Assembly (NCBI GenBank): GCA_000433635.1
Contig: HF997977.1
Span: 139,135-203,134, forward strand
DNA from: Ruminococcus sp. CAG:254
GTDB taxonomy: Bacteria > Bacillota > Clostridia > Oscillospirales > Ruminococcaceae
Length of the DNA stretch: 64,000 nt
Direction: 5' to 3'
The position numbers were made by a program, and so were the translations under genes. Below, piece by piece: positions 25,223-35,209 of the stretch (position 1 is the stretch's first letter; each line of letters starts with the position of its first letter). Below the pieces are notes generated by a model. That model was given only the letters and a program-made list of their open reading frames with translations, did no database searches and was not told the DNA's origin.

Positions 25223-27970
25223 TTGTCGAAGAAATACGATGTCGGAATTTTAGGCGTATGGATCGGCTGCAACTATGGAAGTATTGCAACTTACTATGCG
25301 TTGCATCAAGTCATTGCCTCTATGGGAAAGTCGATTCTGATGATTGACAAGCCAATTTTATCAGAAAATGATGTAGAACGAAAAGAAACACATGCAAGAA
25401 GATTCGGAAGAGAACATTATCATATCAGCAAGCAGTATTGCTTGGAAGATTTGAAAGAACTGAATGAACTCTGTGACGGGTTTGTCATTGGCTCTGATCA
25501 GGTTTGGAACTATGGAATTAGTCGGGACTTTGGAAAGATGTTCTATCTGGATTTTGCAGAGGAACAGAAGAAAAAAATCGCCTATGCCGTTTCCTTTGGT
25601 CACGATGTAGACTTTGCACCAGCAGAAGAACGGGTGAAAATTGCCGATTACATGAGCCGATTCGATGGCATTTCTGTTCGGGAAGCAGATGGCGTGCGAC
25701 TTTGCCGGGATGATTATGGCATCTTGGCAAAGCAGGTTTTAGACCCAGTATTTGTAGCTGACCCTTCTATTTATCAGGGACTGATTGAAAAATCTTCTCA
25801 TCGGGAAGAAGAACCATTTCTGGCATCCTATATCTTAGACCCAACGCCAGAGAAACGGGAAGCGTTGCTGCATCTTTCAAAGGAACTTGGCGGCATTAAA
25901 ATCATCAATATGCTGGATGGATTGCCGTGGCTCTTTGAAAAGAATCGCAAGCTGATGAATTTGCCGAATTGCGTTGAAAATTTGCAGGTGGAAGATTGGC
26001 TGTACTATTTGAGTCATGCAAAGTTTGTTGTAACAGATTCCTGTCATGGTGCAAGTTTCGCCTTAATTTTCAAGAAAAATTTTATTGCGATCGCCAACAA
26101 AAAGCGTGGATATTCTCGGTTCAAGTCACTGGCAGAACTGATGCATTTTGAATCGCATTTGGTGACAGATGTCAATCAGATTTTAACAGACAAAAAGTTG
26201 TTAGAGCCGATTGATTATGCAGCAGTAGAAGCAACCATACTTTCTGAGCGAAGCCGCTGTTACGCTTGGTTACAGGAAATCTTAAATCAACCGAAAAAAA
26301 CGACAGAAACATTAAAGTTAGAGAATATTATTGGAAGTCCCAATTCCAACTCTCCGCATGCAATTTCGGTGCTGAATCGAAAACCCATTCAGAAAAAGAG
26401 CATCTCAGCATCAGCAATTACATCAAATTTACCAGTCATAGAATGTGCAGGCTGTGGGGCATGTGTCAGTATATGTCCAGTAAAGGCGTTGGAACTGAAA
26501 CCGGATGAACATGGTCTTTATCGTGCCGTATTGAACGAAAAAACCTGCATCAACTGCGGAAAATGTTTGAAGGTTTGTCCATCTTATCGGCTGCCGTCCA
26601 ATGCGAACACGACCACACCGAATTGTTATGCAGTGATTGCATCAGATGCCGAGTTGCTGAAAAAAAGCTCCAGCGGTGGGGTATTCTCCCTGTTGGCAAA
26701 GAAAGCATTTGAACAGCAGGGTGCTGTTGGCGGTGCTGCTTGGAAAGAGGATCTCTCTGTAGAACATATTTTGATTGATCAGGAATCCGATATGCCGAAG
26801 CTGCGGAAATCCAAGTACCTGCAAAGTTATCTGGGCAATATCGATGCACAGGTGAAAAAGCGGTTGCAGCAGGGACAGTTTGTATTATTCTCTGGCTGTC
26901 CATGTCAGATTGCCGGATTACGGGCATATCTCGGAAAAGATTATGAAAACCTGATTACCATTGATTTGCTCTGCGGAAACTCCCCATCTGCTGGATTTTT
27001 CCAGAAATATCTACAGGATGCTTTTGGGGATCAGGTGGCAAGTTATGAATTCCGGAACAAAGCACAAGGCTGGAATTCCGATTGTGTAAGCATTCAGTTA
27101 AAGTCCGGCGAACAGATTATTCGTCGTGGAAAAGCAGAAGATGCTTATCAAAGTGTTTATCATAATCATACAATGTGTCCGCCGCATTGTCAGAACTGTA
27201 AGTATCAGCAGTTGCCACGGTTTGGCGATATCACCATTGGGGACTTCTGGGGCATCTCTAAAAGAATGCCGGAATTTGATTATACAAAGGGTGTTTCTGT
27301 TGTCATTTGTAACAATGAAAAGGGACAGGCATTCTTTGACCAGATTTCCGAACAGGAATTTACGCTGAAAAAGGAAGTTCCGCTGAAGTGGATTGGCGGA
27401 AATGGATATGCATTGGAAGGAAAGCATAATTATGCTTCTCCGTATCGGGATGCATTCTTTGATAAAGTTCGTACAGAGCCATTCGCCAAAGCAGTGAAGC
27501 TGGCGTTTGACCAGCAGAATCTAGGAGCTATTCCATCTGAATTTTTGAATCCGCTGCAATTCCATTCGCAGCAGATAGGATTCCAGTATGACCTTTATAC
27601 ATGGGAACAGCATTTGATTCAGGGAAGATTGGTTTTGATTCCGAAAGAACAGCAGTCAAAGCCAGGAAATTACGCAAGTATGCCGCTTGCAATGCATCTG
27701 CAGGGCGGAAAGCGATATCATTTGTTCATGCGGTTCAAGATTCAGACAGAATCACAGTGGCTGAATCTGCATATCAAGGAGGCAGGTTCTAAGCGGCTGC
27801 AAATCATTCATCGTCATAAGGTTCAGCCGAACGATGCAAAGGAATGGGTGACCATTTCCAAGGATTTTGTACCAAATAATGATATTTATTCAGAATTTAT
27901 GGTTGGTGCAATGCAGATTGCAGGCGAGGGCAGATTCCTTGCGATTGACTATATTTATATCACCGATTAA
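25223..27970 (+). CDS. Fusion: polysaccharide pyruvyl transferase + ferredoxin/FrhB domains + C-terminal beta domain
   Basis: A 915-residue protein with the modules of the left-arm fusion in the opposite order. Residues 1-360 are a polysaccharide pyruvyl transferase (VGILGVWIGCNYGSIATYYA, VIGSDQVWNYG, TDSCHGASFALIFKKNF). Residues 405-455 hold two 4Fe-4S motifs (CAGCGACVSICP and CINCGKCLKVCP). Residues 465-740 are FrhB-like, with KSSSGGVFSLLAKKAF, FSGCPCQIAGL and GDITIGDFWGISK. The last 150 residues form a separate beta-rich module (MPLAMHLQGGKRYHLFMRF) that looks like a carbohydrate-binding sandwich. The start is taken as TTG 25223 because GGAGGA stands seven bases before it; the TTG at 25208 has no such site. 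Last gene of the right arm, closed by a strong terminator. Confidence 0.85.
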   Translation: MSKKYDVGILGVWIGCNYGSIATYYALHQVIASMGKSILMIDKPILSENDVERKETHARRFGREHYHISKQYCLEDLKELNELCDGFVIGSDQVWNYGISRDFGKMFYLDFAEEQKKKIAYAVSFGHDVDFAPAEERVKIADYMSRFDGISVREADGVRLCRDDYGILAKQVLDPVFVADPSIYQGLIEKSSHREEEPFLASYILDPTPEKREALLHLSKELGGIKIINMLDGLPWLFEKNRKLMNLPNCVENLQVEDWLYYLSHAKFVVTDSCHGASFALIFKKNFIAIANKKRGYSRFKSLAELMHFESHLVTDVNQILTDKKLLEPIDYAAVEATILSERSRCYAWLQEILNQPKKTTETLKLENIIGSPNSNSPHAISVLNRKPIQKKSISASAITSNLPVIECAGCGACVSICPVKALELKPDEHGLYRAVLNEKTCINCGKCLKVCPSYRLPSNANTTTPNCYAVIASDAELLKKSSSGGVFSLLAKKAFEQQGAVGGAAWKEDLSVEHILIDQESDMPKLRKSKYLQSYLGNIDAQVKKRLQQGQFVLFSGCPCQIAGLRAYLGKDYENLITIDLLCGNSPSAGFFQKYLQDAFGDQVASYEFRNKAQGWNSDCVSIQLKSGEQIIRRGKAEDAYQSVYHNHTMCPPHCQNCKYQQLPRFGDITIGDFWGISKRMPEFDYTKGVSVVICNNEKGQAFFDQISEQEFTLKKEVPLKWIGGNGYALEGKHNYASPYRDAFFDKVRTEPFAKAVKLAFDQQNLGAIPSEFLNPLQFHSQQIGFQYDLYTWEQHLIQGRLVLIPKEQQSKPGNYASMPLAMHLQGGKRYHLFMRFKIQTESQWLNLHIKEAGSKRLQIIHRHKVQPNDAKEWVTISKDFVPNNDIYSEFMVGAMQIAGEGRFLAIDYIYITD

Positions 27971-27993
27971 GCGAGAAAATCACATAAAATAAG

Positions 27994-28043
27994 AACCAGC
28001 CAGCACCTTGCGGAAAATGCAGGGGGCTGGCTGGTTTGTTTTT
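27994..28043. terminator. Bidirectional terminator closing the polysaccharide locus
   Basis: An 11-bp perfect stem (AACCAGCCAGC with 28026-28036) followed by TGTTTTT on the plus strand. It lies between convergent genes and ends next to the minus-strand dockerin gene stop. Confidence 0.87.
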
Positions 28044-29322
28044 ATAAGTAACGATCAATAATGAGTTCTTTGAATTGCTCTAACAATTGTTCATCATTGG
28101 AGTCAGACGAAATAATTTCGATTTGATCCAGATAATCATAAATTTCTTGCTTGGTTGCATCTTTTCCATTAATTCCAGCATATGGTTTCATGCCAGTTGC
28201 TTCTATATATATAATATATTTTCCGTAATTTGGATATAAATTTTGCAAGCCAGGACTGCCACATCCAAGTATCAGATGTCCGACACAATCTGCAAGGTAT
28301 ATTTTATCAATATTATGATCATAAGCAAGCATCGTATGAGAGAATATTTGGCTATCTGTGTTACCACCAAAAGAGCCTTGAAAAGTTCCGTCATCGTATA
28401 CTTGAAAAATGCAATCAGAACATAATTCATGTCTACCTTTAATATGATCATATCGACCAATGGTTTCTTCTTTTCCATCACCATCAATATCCAGATAAAA
28501 AGTAGATTCTAATGTACCTCCATACAACGAAAAGGGGCTGGAATCTTTTCTGATAGTAGTCGGAAGTAAAACTGTATCAACCATTCCAGCAGCGTGTTCT
28601 GCATAGAGGGAAAGCGTTTTGACAGCGTCCTCAACGGTAACGATGCCATCTTGATTGAAATCGGCAGCCTGTTTTTGCAATTCTGTGAAACTTGGCGATT
28701 GTCCGGCAGCAGTTGCAGCATAGTAGGAAAGCGTGGCGACAGCATCAGATACTGTGACATCCGCATCTCCATCGACATCACCATGCCCATAAGCCATTTC
28801 ATCGAGAAAATCCACGTTGTTCATGTAGGTTTTATACGCTTGTAATTTATCTGAACCATCCGTATTAGCGTTGTAACTACTTATCAATTTGCTTTGATTG
28901 TCAGAATAAAATCGATACAACATTTCAGAGCCAAACATATCTGTATAAATATATCCGAGAAAGGTTTCACCTGTATTTTTGTCTTGAATGATATGAAATT
29001 TGTAATTCATATGGTCGTTTGAAATTCTCTTATATAGAGTATATGATTCTGAATTTGTGTCAAATACAGAATAAACATCTGATATAGAATAGCCATCTCT
29101 TTTAGAGCCAACATAGTAGTAACCAATTGTTTCTTTTTCGCCGTCACTGTCAATATCAATATGAAATTCTTTTTGAAATGTTCCCGTGTATCTTTCTACT
29201 TGAATGGTTTCCGGAAACAAAACAACATCTTGTGCAGATGCGGAACAGGGCTGAACGGCTGCCAGCAAAGCAGCCGCCGCAACCCCCAGTCCCAATTGCA
29301 AGATTCTTTTTCTCGCTGTCAT
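28042..29322 (-). CDS. Secreted protein with central dockerin between two repeated Asp-rich modules
   Basis: A 426-residue exported protein. Residues 1-30 are a signal peptide (RKRILQLGLGVAAAALLAAV, cleavage near ASA-QD). A dockerin with two good calcium loops (GDVDGDADVTVSDAV and ADFNQDGIVTVEDAV) sits in the middle, about residues 177-242, not at the C terminus. It is flanked by two related modules, each beginning with a LFPETI/LLPTTI-like stretch and carrying an EF-hand-like loop (DIDSDGEKETIG; DIDGDGKEETIG). I do not recognise a catalytic domain. The dockerin implies docking to the cellulosome scaffold. The start is two bases past the tgt stop, with AGAGGA inside the end of tgt, so it is translated from the same message as a tRNA-modifying enzyme. 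Confidence 0.85.
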   Translation of the reverse strand: MTARKRILQLGLGVAAAALLAAVQPCSASAQDVVLFPETIQVERYTGTFQKEFHIDIDSDGEKETIGYYYVGSKRDGYSISDVYSVFDTNSESYTLYKRISNDHMNYKFHIIQDKNTGETFLGYIYTDMFGSEMLYRFYSDNQSKLISSYNANTDGSDKLQAYKTYMNNVDFLDEMAYGHGDVDGDADVTVSDAVATLSYYAATAAGQSPSFTELQKQAADFNQDGIVTVEDAVKTLSLYAEHAAGMVDTVLLPTTIRKDSSPFSLYGGTLESTFYLDIDGDGKEETIGRYDHIKGRHELCSDCIFQVYDDGTFQGSFGGNTDSQIFSHTMLAYDHNIDKIYLADCVGHLILGCGSPGLQNLYPNYGKYIIYIEATGMKPYAGINGKDATKQEIYDYLDQIEIISSDSNDEQLLEQFKELIIDRYL

Positions 29323-29324
29323 GG

Positions 29325-30931
<1,607 letters not shown>

Positions 30932-30979
30932 GGTAATAAACCCTCCTGTAAAATTGGAACGAAAATATACAATCATTTT

Positions 30980-31009
30980 ATTATAGCACAAAAGCGGTGA
31001 AATTGTCAA
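30980..31009 (-). promoter_or_regulatory. Promoter of the XRE-tgt-dockerin operon
   Basis: On the minus strand exact TTGACA (31009-31004) and TATAAT (30985-30980), 18-base spacer. Confidence 0.83.
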
Positions 31010-31022
31010 TTTTTTTGCAAAG

Positions 31023-31058
31023 AAAAAACCGCTGCACTGCAAGAGCAGTACAACGGTT
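31023..31058 (-). terminator. Terminator of uppP
   Basis: A 14-base stem with two mismatched positions (31027-31040 with 31045-31058) followed by six T on the minus strand, 13 bases past the uppP stop. Confidence 0.82.
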
Positions 31059-31071
31059 TTGAAATCAGTTG

Positions 31072-31932
31072 TCAGATAACACCGACAGCTGCAAAAATCA
31101 AGACTAAAATACCGAGAACAATTCGATACCAGCCGAAAACGGTGAAGTCATGTTTGCGGATGTAATCCATCAGGAATCGAATGATAAAGATGGAAACCAC
31201 GAACGCACTGACCATGCCGACCAGCAGAACGGCAAATTCCATGCCGGTGAAGTGGAAGCCAAACTTGACCAGCTTTAACAGGCTTGCACCAGCCATGACC
31301 GGAACGGCTAAGTAGAACGTAAATTCTGCCGCAGCGGTACGGGAAACGCCCAGCAGCAACGCTCCGACAATGGTCGCACCAGAACGGGAAGTACCTGGGA
31401 ATACGGCTGCAATCAGCTGAAATACACCAATCAGCAACACGGTTTTGTAATCCAGTCCGCCGATGGAATGAATACGGGGTTGTTTGGTTTTCTGCCAGCG
31501 TTCAATCACAATAAACGCAACACCAAACAAAATCAGCATAATGGCAACTGTAATCGGATTATAGAAGAGTGCATGAAAGACATCATCAAACAGCAACCCA
31601 ACTACCGCAGCCGGTACGCAGGCAACTAATACCTTGCACCACATCTGCAAAATATTTTTCTGCACACACGCCCCGAATCCAGTTTTCGTCAGGGGGTTGG
31701 GGTTGGTTTCTTTCTTGTGAAACGGCCAGAGATTTTTCCAGTAGATGACAACGACCGCAAGAATTGCACCCAGCTGAATGACCACATCGAACATTTCTTT
31801 AAATGCATCGCTGGCATCCAGTTTCAGGAAGGCATCCACTAAAATCAGGTGTCCGGTGCTGCTGATGGGCAGCCATTCGGTCACACCCTCGACAATGCCT
31901 AAGAAGAGTGCTTTTAAAAGTTCCCAAAACAT
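31072..31932 (-). CDS. uppP: Undecaprenyl-diphosphatase (BacA/UppP family)
   Basis: An integral membrane enzyme of 286 residues that dephosphorylates undecaprenyl pyrophosphate, recycling the lipid carrier for cell-wall and polysaccharide synthesis. Both family signature loops are present: EGVTEWLPISSTGHLIL near the N terminus with its catalytic glutamates and serine, and PGTSRSGATIVGALLLGV in the second half. About eight membrane helices. The ribosome site is AAGGAAAGGAAG. Monocistronic, with its own promoter and terminator. It may support the neighbouring exported-glycan locus but is a general housekeeping function. Confidence 0.95.
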   Translation of the reverse strand: MFWELLKALFLGIVEGVTEWLPISSTGHLILVDAFLKLDASDAFKEMFDVVIQLGAILAVVVIYWKNLWPFHKKETNPNPLTKTGFGACVQKNILQMWCKVLVACVPAAVVGLLFDDVFHALFYNPITVAIMLILFGVAFIVIERWQKTKQPRIHSIGGLDYKTVLLIGVFQLIAAVFPGTSRSGATIVGALLLGVSRTAAAEFTFYLAVPVMAGASLLKLVKFGFHFTGMEFAVLLVGMVSAFVVSIFIIRFLMDYIRKHDFTVFGWYRIVLGILVLIFAAVGVI

Positions 31933-31965
31933 CAGTAAAAAACTTCCTTTCCTTATTGTTTTTTT

Positions 31966-31994
31966 ATTATAGCACAGATATGCAGCAACGTCAA
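31966..31994 (-). promoter_or_regulatory. Promoter of uppP
   Basis: On the minus strand TTGACG (31994-31989) and exact TATAAT (31971-31966), 17-base spacer. Confidence 0.8.
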
Positions 31995-32084
31995 TTTGTT
32001 TGCCTGATTTTTTATAGAAATTTATAGATTATGAGCAGAAATTTGGAGGTAGCAGGAAAATTAGGATACTTTTTTCCGAATTGC

Positions 32085-32113
32085 TTTACAAATATCGTGA
32101 AAAATGCTATACT
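32085..32113 (+). promoter_or_regulatory. Promoter of fbp
   Basis: TTTACA (32085-32090) and TATACT (32108-32113) with a 17-base spacer, 35 bases before the start codon. Confidence 0.78.
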
Positions 32114-32147
32114 AAGACCAATACAGACATGAAAGGAGCAGGCTTCT

Positions 32148-34145
32148 ATGCAATCGACTACACAAGCATCTGCATTTGAACAACTTCAGCTGAAATATTT
32201 ACAGCGGCTTGCGGAACAATATCCAACCATCGACAAAGCAGCGGTGGAAATTATCAATTTGCAAGCCATCTTAAACCTTCCAAAAGGAACAGAACATTTT
32301 ATCACCGATATTCACGGCGAATATGAGGCATTTTCTCACGTGCTGAAAAATGGTTCTGGTTCAGTCAAGAAAAAAATTGACGAAGTATTCGGACATACCT
32401 TGACACACGCTGACAAAAAATCACTGGCAACGCTGATTTATTATCCGCAAGAAAAAATGGATATTGTCAAAAAGACAGAACGGCATATGCGGGACTGGTA
32501 CAAAATCGTTCTTTATCGACTGATTACGCTCTGTAAAACACTGTCCTCAAAATATACCCGTGCAAAAGTACGGGCAGCCATGCCGCAGGACTATGCCTTT
32601 GTAATGGAAGAGCTGATTACCGAAAAGCCGGAAATCCTGGACAAAGAGGCATATTATGAAACGATTATTGATACCATTATCCAGACTGACCGGGCAGAAT
32701 CGTTCATTGTTGCCATGTCCGAACTGATTCAGCGGTTGGCAGTGGAGCACCTGCATATTTTAGGGGACATCTATGACCGTGGCCCTGCTCCGCATAAGAT
32801 TATGGATAAGCTGCTGCAATATCACTCTTTGGATATTCAGTGGGGCAATCATGATATTGTATGGATGGGAGCAGCTGCCGGACAGCTTGCCTGTATCGCA
32901 ACGGTTATCCGCAACTCTGCTCGATATTGCAACTTGGACATTTTAGAAGATGGATATGGCATCAACTTGTTGCCACTGGCAACATTTGCGATGGCAGTTT
33001 ATCAGGATGACCCCTGTTCTCAGTTCAAGCTTTCCGGAAACCCGAAAACTTCCAGCACCGCAGAAACTGCCCTGCATATGAAAATGCATAAGGCGATTGC
33101 CATCATGCAATTCAAATTAGAAGGGCAGTTGATGAAAAAGCATCCATCCTTTGAAATGGAAGACCGCCGGTTACTGCATTTGATTGACTACAAAGCCGGA
33201 ACAATCGAATATGAAGGGAAGACGCTTTCCCTGCTGGATACACATTTTCCCACCATTGACCCAGAAGACCCCTATACACTGACCCCAGAAGAACAACTGG
33301 TGATGGAGCGGCTGCAATCGGCATTCCTGCACTGTGAAAAGCTGCAGCGGCATGTGAAGTTGTTGCTGCACCATGGAAGCCTTTATAAAGTCTGTAATGG
33401 AAACCTGCTGTATCATGGTTGTGTCCCGATAGAAGAGGATGGAACATTCCGAAAAGTCAACATCTATGGGAATGAATACAGCGGAAAAGCCTTGTATGAT
33501 TGCTTAGAAAGTTATGTTCGGAAAGCCTTTTTGGAGGTTGACCCGATTGAGCAGGAAAAAGGGCGGGATATTCTATGGTATATCTGGACGGCGAAAAATT
33601 CACCGCTCTATGGAAAAGATAAGATGACCACCTTTGAACGCTACTTTTTAGCAGAACCGGAAACCCATCAGGAGCGAAAAAATGCCTATTATCGGTTCTT
33701 GAATGATGAAACGGTTATGAATCGCATTCTAGCAGAATTTGGGCTGGGCACAGATTCCCACATTGTCAACGGGCATGTGCCAGTCTTACAGATTGCCGGA
33801 GAAAGTCCGGTGAAATGCGGCGGAAAAGTAATGATTATTGACGGCGGATTTTCAAAAGTCTATCAGGAGAAAACCGGCATTGCTGGTTATACGCTGATTT
33901 ATCATTCCTATGGGATGATGCTGGTTGCACATGAACCATTCACTTCTACAGAAGAGGCGATTCAAAAAGAAACCGACATTCACACCGACCGAATTTCTGT
34001 TATGGCAGCCTCCAGACGGCTGCAAGTGCGAGATACCGACCGAGGACGAGAGATTCAGGAACGCATTGACGAGTTGATGCAGCTGCTGCAAGCCTACCGG
34101 AGTGGTACGTTGCAGCAGGAACAATCTTTTTTCGACAACAAATAA
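32148..34145 (+). CDS. fbp: Class III fructose-1,6-bisphosphatase
   Basis: A 665-residue cytosolic enzyme of gluconeogenesis, of the class III type of Firmicutes, related to metallophosphatases rather than to the E. coli enzyme. The metal-binding motifs are FITDIHGEYEAFSHVLKNG, LGDIYDRGPAPHKIMD, WGNHDIVWMGAAAG and, near the C terminus, VNGHVPV and MIIDGGFSKVYQ. Length matches the family. ATG 32148 follows GAAAGGAG. Monocistronic; convergent with the amidohydrolase gene. Confidence 0.95.
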   Translation: MQSTTQASAFEQLQLKYLQRLAEQYPTIDKAAVEIINLQAILNLPKGTEHFITDIHGEYEAFSHVLKNGSGSVKKKIDEVFGHTLTHADKKSLATLIYYPQEKMDIVKKTERHMRDWYKIVLYRLITLCKTLSSKYTRAKVRAAMPQDYAFVMEELITEKPEILDKEAYYETIIDTIIQTDRAESFIVAMSELIQRLAVEHLHILGDIYDRGPAPHKIMDKLLQYHSLDIQWGNHDIVWMGAAAGQLACIATVIRNSARYCNLDILEDGYGINLLPLATFAMAVYQDDPCSQFKLSGNPKTSSTAETALHMKMHKAIAIMQFKLEGQLMKKHPSFEMEDRRLLHLIDYKAGTIEYEGKTLSLLDTHFPTIDPEDPYTLTPEEQLVMERLQSAFLHCEKLQRHVKLLLHHGSLYKVCNGNLLYHGCVPIEEDGTFRKVNIYGNEYSGKALYDCLESYVRKAFLEVDPIEQEKGRDILWYIWTAKNSPLYGKDKMTTFERYFLAEPETHQERKNAYYRFLNDETVMNRILAEFGLGTDSHIVNGHVPVLQIAGESPVKCGGKVMIIDGGFSKVYQEKTGIAGYTLIYHSYGMMLVAHEPFTSTEEAIQKETDIHTDRISVMAASRRLQVRDTDRGREIQERIDELMQLLQAYRSGTLQQEQSFFDNK

Positions 34146-34243
34146 AATTTGTCGATTCCTGATTTGCACCCAGAAAAAAACAAATTTTTTATAAAAACTG
34201 CATAAGAATCTTGCATTTCTCGCCGAAATATGGTATGCTATAT

Positions 34244-35065
34244 TTAAATTTGCGGAAGATGCAGAAGCGTTTGTGCATTTTTCCAGAGAATCTGCTCTTT
34301 TTCAGCATCCGTCAGCGGAAGATTCTGTACTGCTGTCAAGTCCGCAGCAGGGTCGCTCCACGGGAAATCCGTTGCAAACAGAATGCGGTCTGTCCCATGT
34401 TTGCGGATGATTTGCAGGAGCAGTTCCGGTTGGATGTAGCTCAAAATAAAGCTGATATCAAAATAGACGGGCTTTCCACAGAGTTTTTCCAACACTTCTT
34501 CGTGCATGCGGTTTGCACCGCCATGTGCAAGGACAATATTGGGTTGCTCCGGCACGGTATCCCCATAGACCTGCTCTAACATGTGCAAGGTGCGGTCTGG
34601 CGTGCAGTGTACCGTTTCTGGAAAACCGTCATCGATTCCGGCATGAATGACCACAGGTAACTGCAAAGTGACACATATCCGCAAAATGCGGATGTATTTC
34701 GGGTCGTCTATGTAGGTCTGCTGATAGTCCGGATGCAGCTTGATGCCGTAAAGTCCAGCCTGTTTGATTTGCAGCAGGTGTTCTTCCGGTGTTGGGTCGT
34801 CTGGATGAATGCCGCCAAAGGCAAAAATCTGCGGATGTTCGTTGCAGGCAATGGCATATTTGAGAATGCTGTCGAACTGTTTCGGACGGGTCACAACGGG
34901 CAGCGTGACGCTGTGGGTAACACCGCTGGTCTGCATATTGGACAGCAGAGAGGAAAATGTTCCGTTGCCAAACGGCTGGCTGTTGCTTTTCTGGGCAAGC
35001 ATGGAGATGGTTTTTTCTGCGATTGCCTCTGGAAACACGTGAGTGTGAAAATCAATGACTGGCAT
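34244..35065 (-). CDS. TIM-barrel amidohydrolase (Amidohydro_2 family)
   Basis: A 273-residue metal-dependent hydrolase or decarboxylase-like protein. The N-terminal metal motif is IDFHTHVFPEAI; later landmarks are FGGIHPDDPTPEE, the GLYGIKLHPDYQ lysine region, VVIHAGID, IVLAHGGANR and the ILFATDFPWSDPAADL aspartate. Relatives include predicted amidohydrolases and ACMSD-like decarboxylases; the substrate is not known. The start ATG 35065 gives the MPVIDFHTH terminus and follows GAAAGG; the longer frame upstream runs through the promoter. Divergent from the phenylacetate-CoA ligase gene. Confidence 0.86.
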   Translation of the reverse strand: MPVIDFHTHVFPEAIAEKTISMLAQKSNSQPFGNGTFSSLLSNMQTSGVTHSVTLPVVTRPKQFDSILKYAIACNEHPQIFAFGGIHPDDPTPEEHLLQIKQAGLYGIKLHPDYQQTYIDDPKYIRILRICVTLQLPVVIHAGIDDGFPETVHCTPDRTLHMLEQVYGDTVPEQPNIVLAHGGANRMHEEVLEKLCGKPVYFDISFILSYIQPELLLQIIRKHGTDRILFATDFPWSDPAADLTAVQNLPLTDAEKEQILWKNAQTLLHLPQI

Positions 35066-35097
35066 ATCAATCGACCTTTCTGTGATAAAAATCTGAG

Positions 35098-35116
35098 AAC
35101 TGTAACGCATACAGTT
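35098..35116 (-). promoter_or_regulatory. Inverted repeat just downstream of the amidohydrolase promoter
   Basis: A perfect 7-bp dyad, AACTGTA-ACGCA-TACAGTT, begins about two bases after the predicted minus-strand transcription start. Its position suits a repressor operator; no T run follows. Confidence 0.45.
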
Positions 35117-35124
35117 TCTTTTTG

Positions 35125-35153
35125 ATTGTATCACATGGATGGAAAAAATGCAA
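35125..35153 (-). promoter_or_regulatory. Extended -10 promoter of the amidohydrolase gene
   Basis: On the minus strand TTGCAT (35153-35148), 17 bases, then TACAAT (35130-35125) preceded by TGA, an extended -10. The -35 is weak. Confidence 0.58.
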
Positions 35154-35209
35154 GCAAGCAATTTCTGCAAATTACGACAGAAACCAAAGAAATAGGAGTA
35201 TTCGGAAAA

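Noticed and set aside
34211..34239. Possible antisense promoter (TTGCAT-17-TATGCT) beyond the fbp gene
   Set aside because: Both hexamers match poorly (3 and 4 of 6) and no gene follows on that strand.
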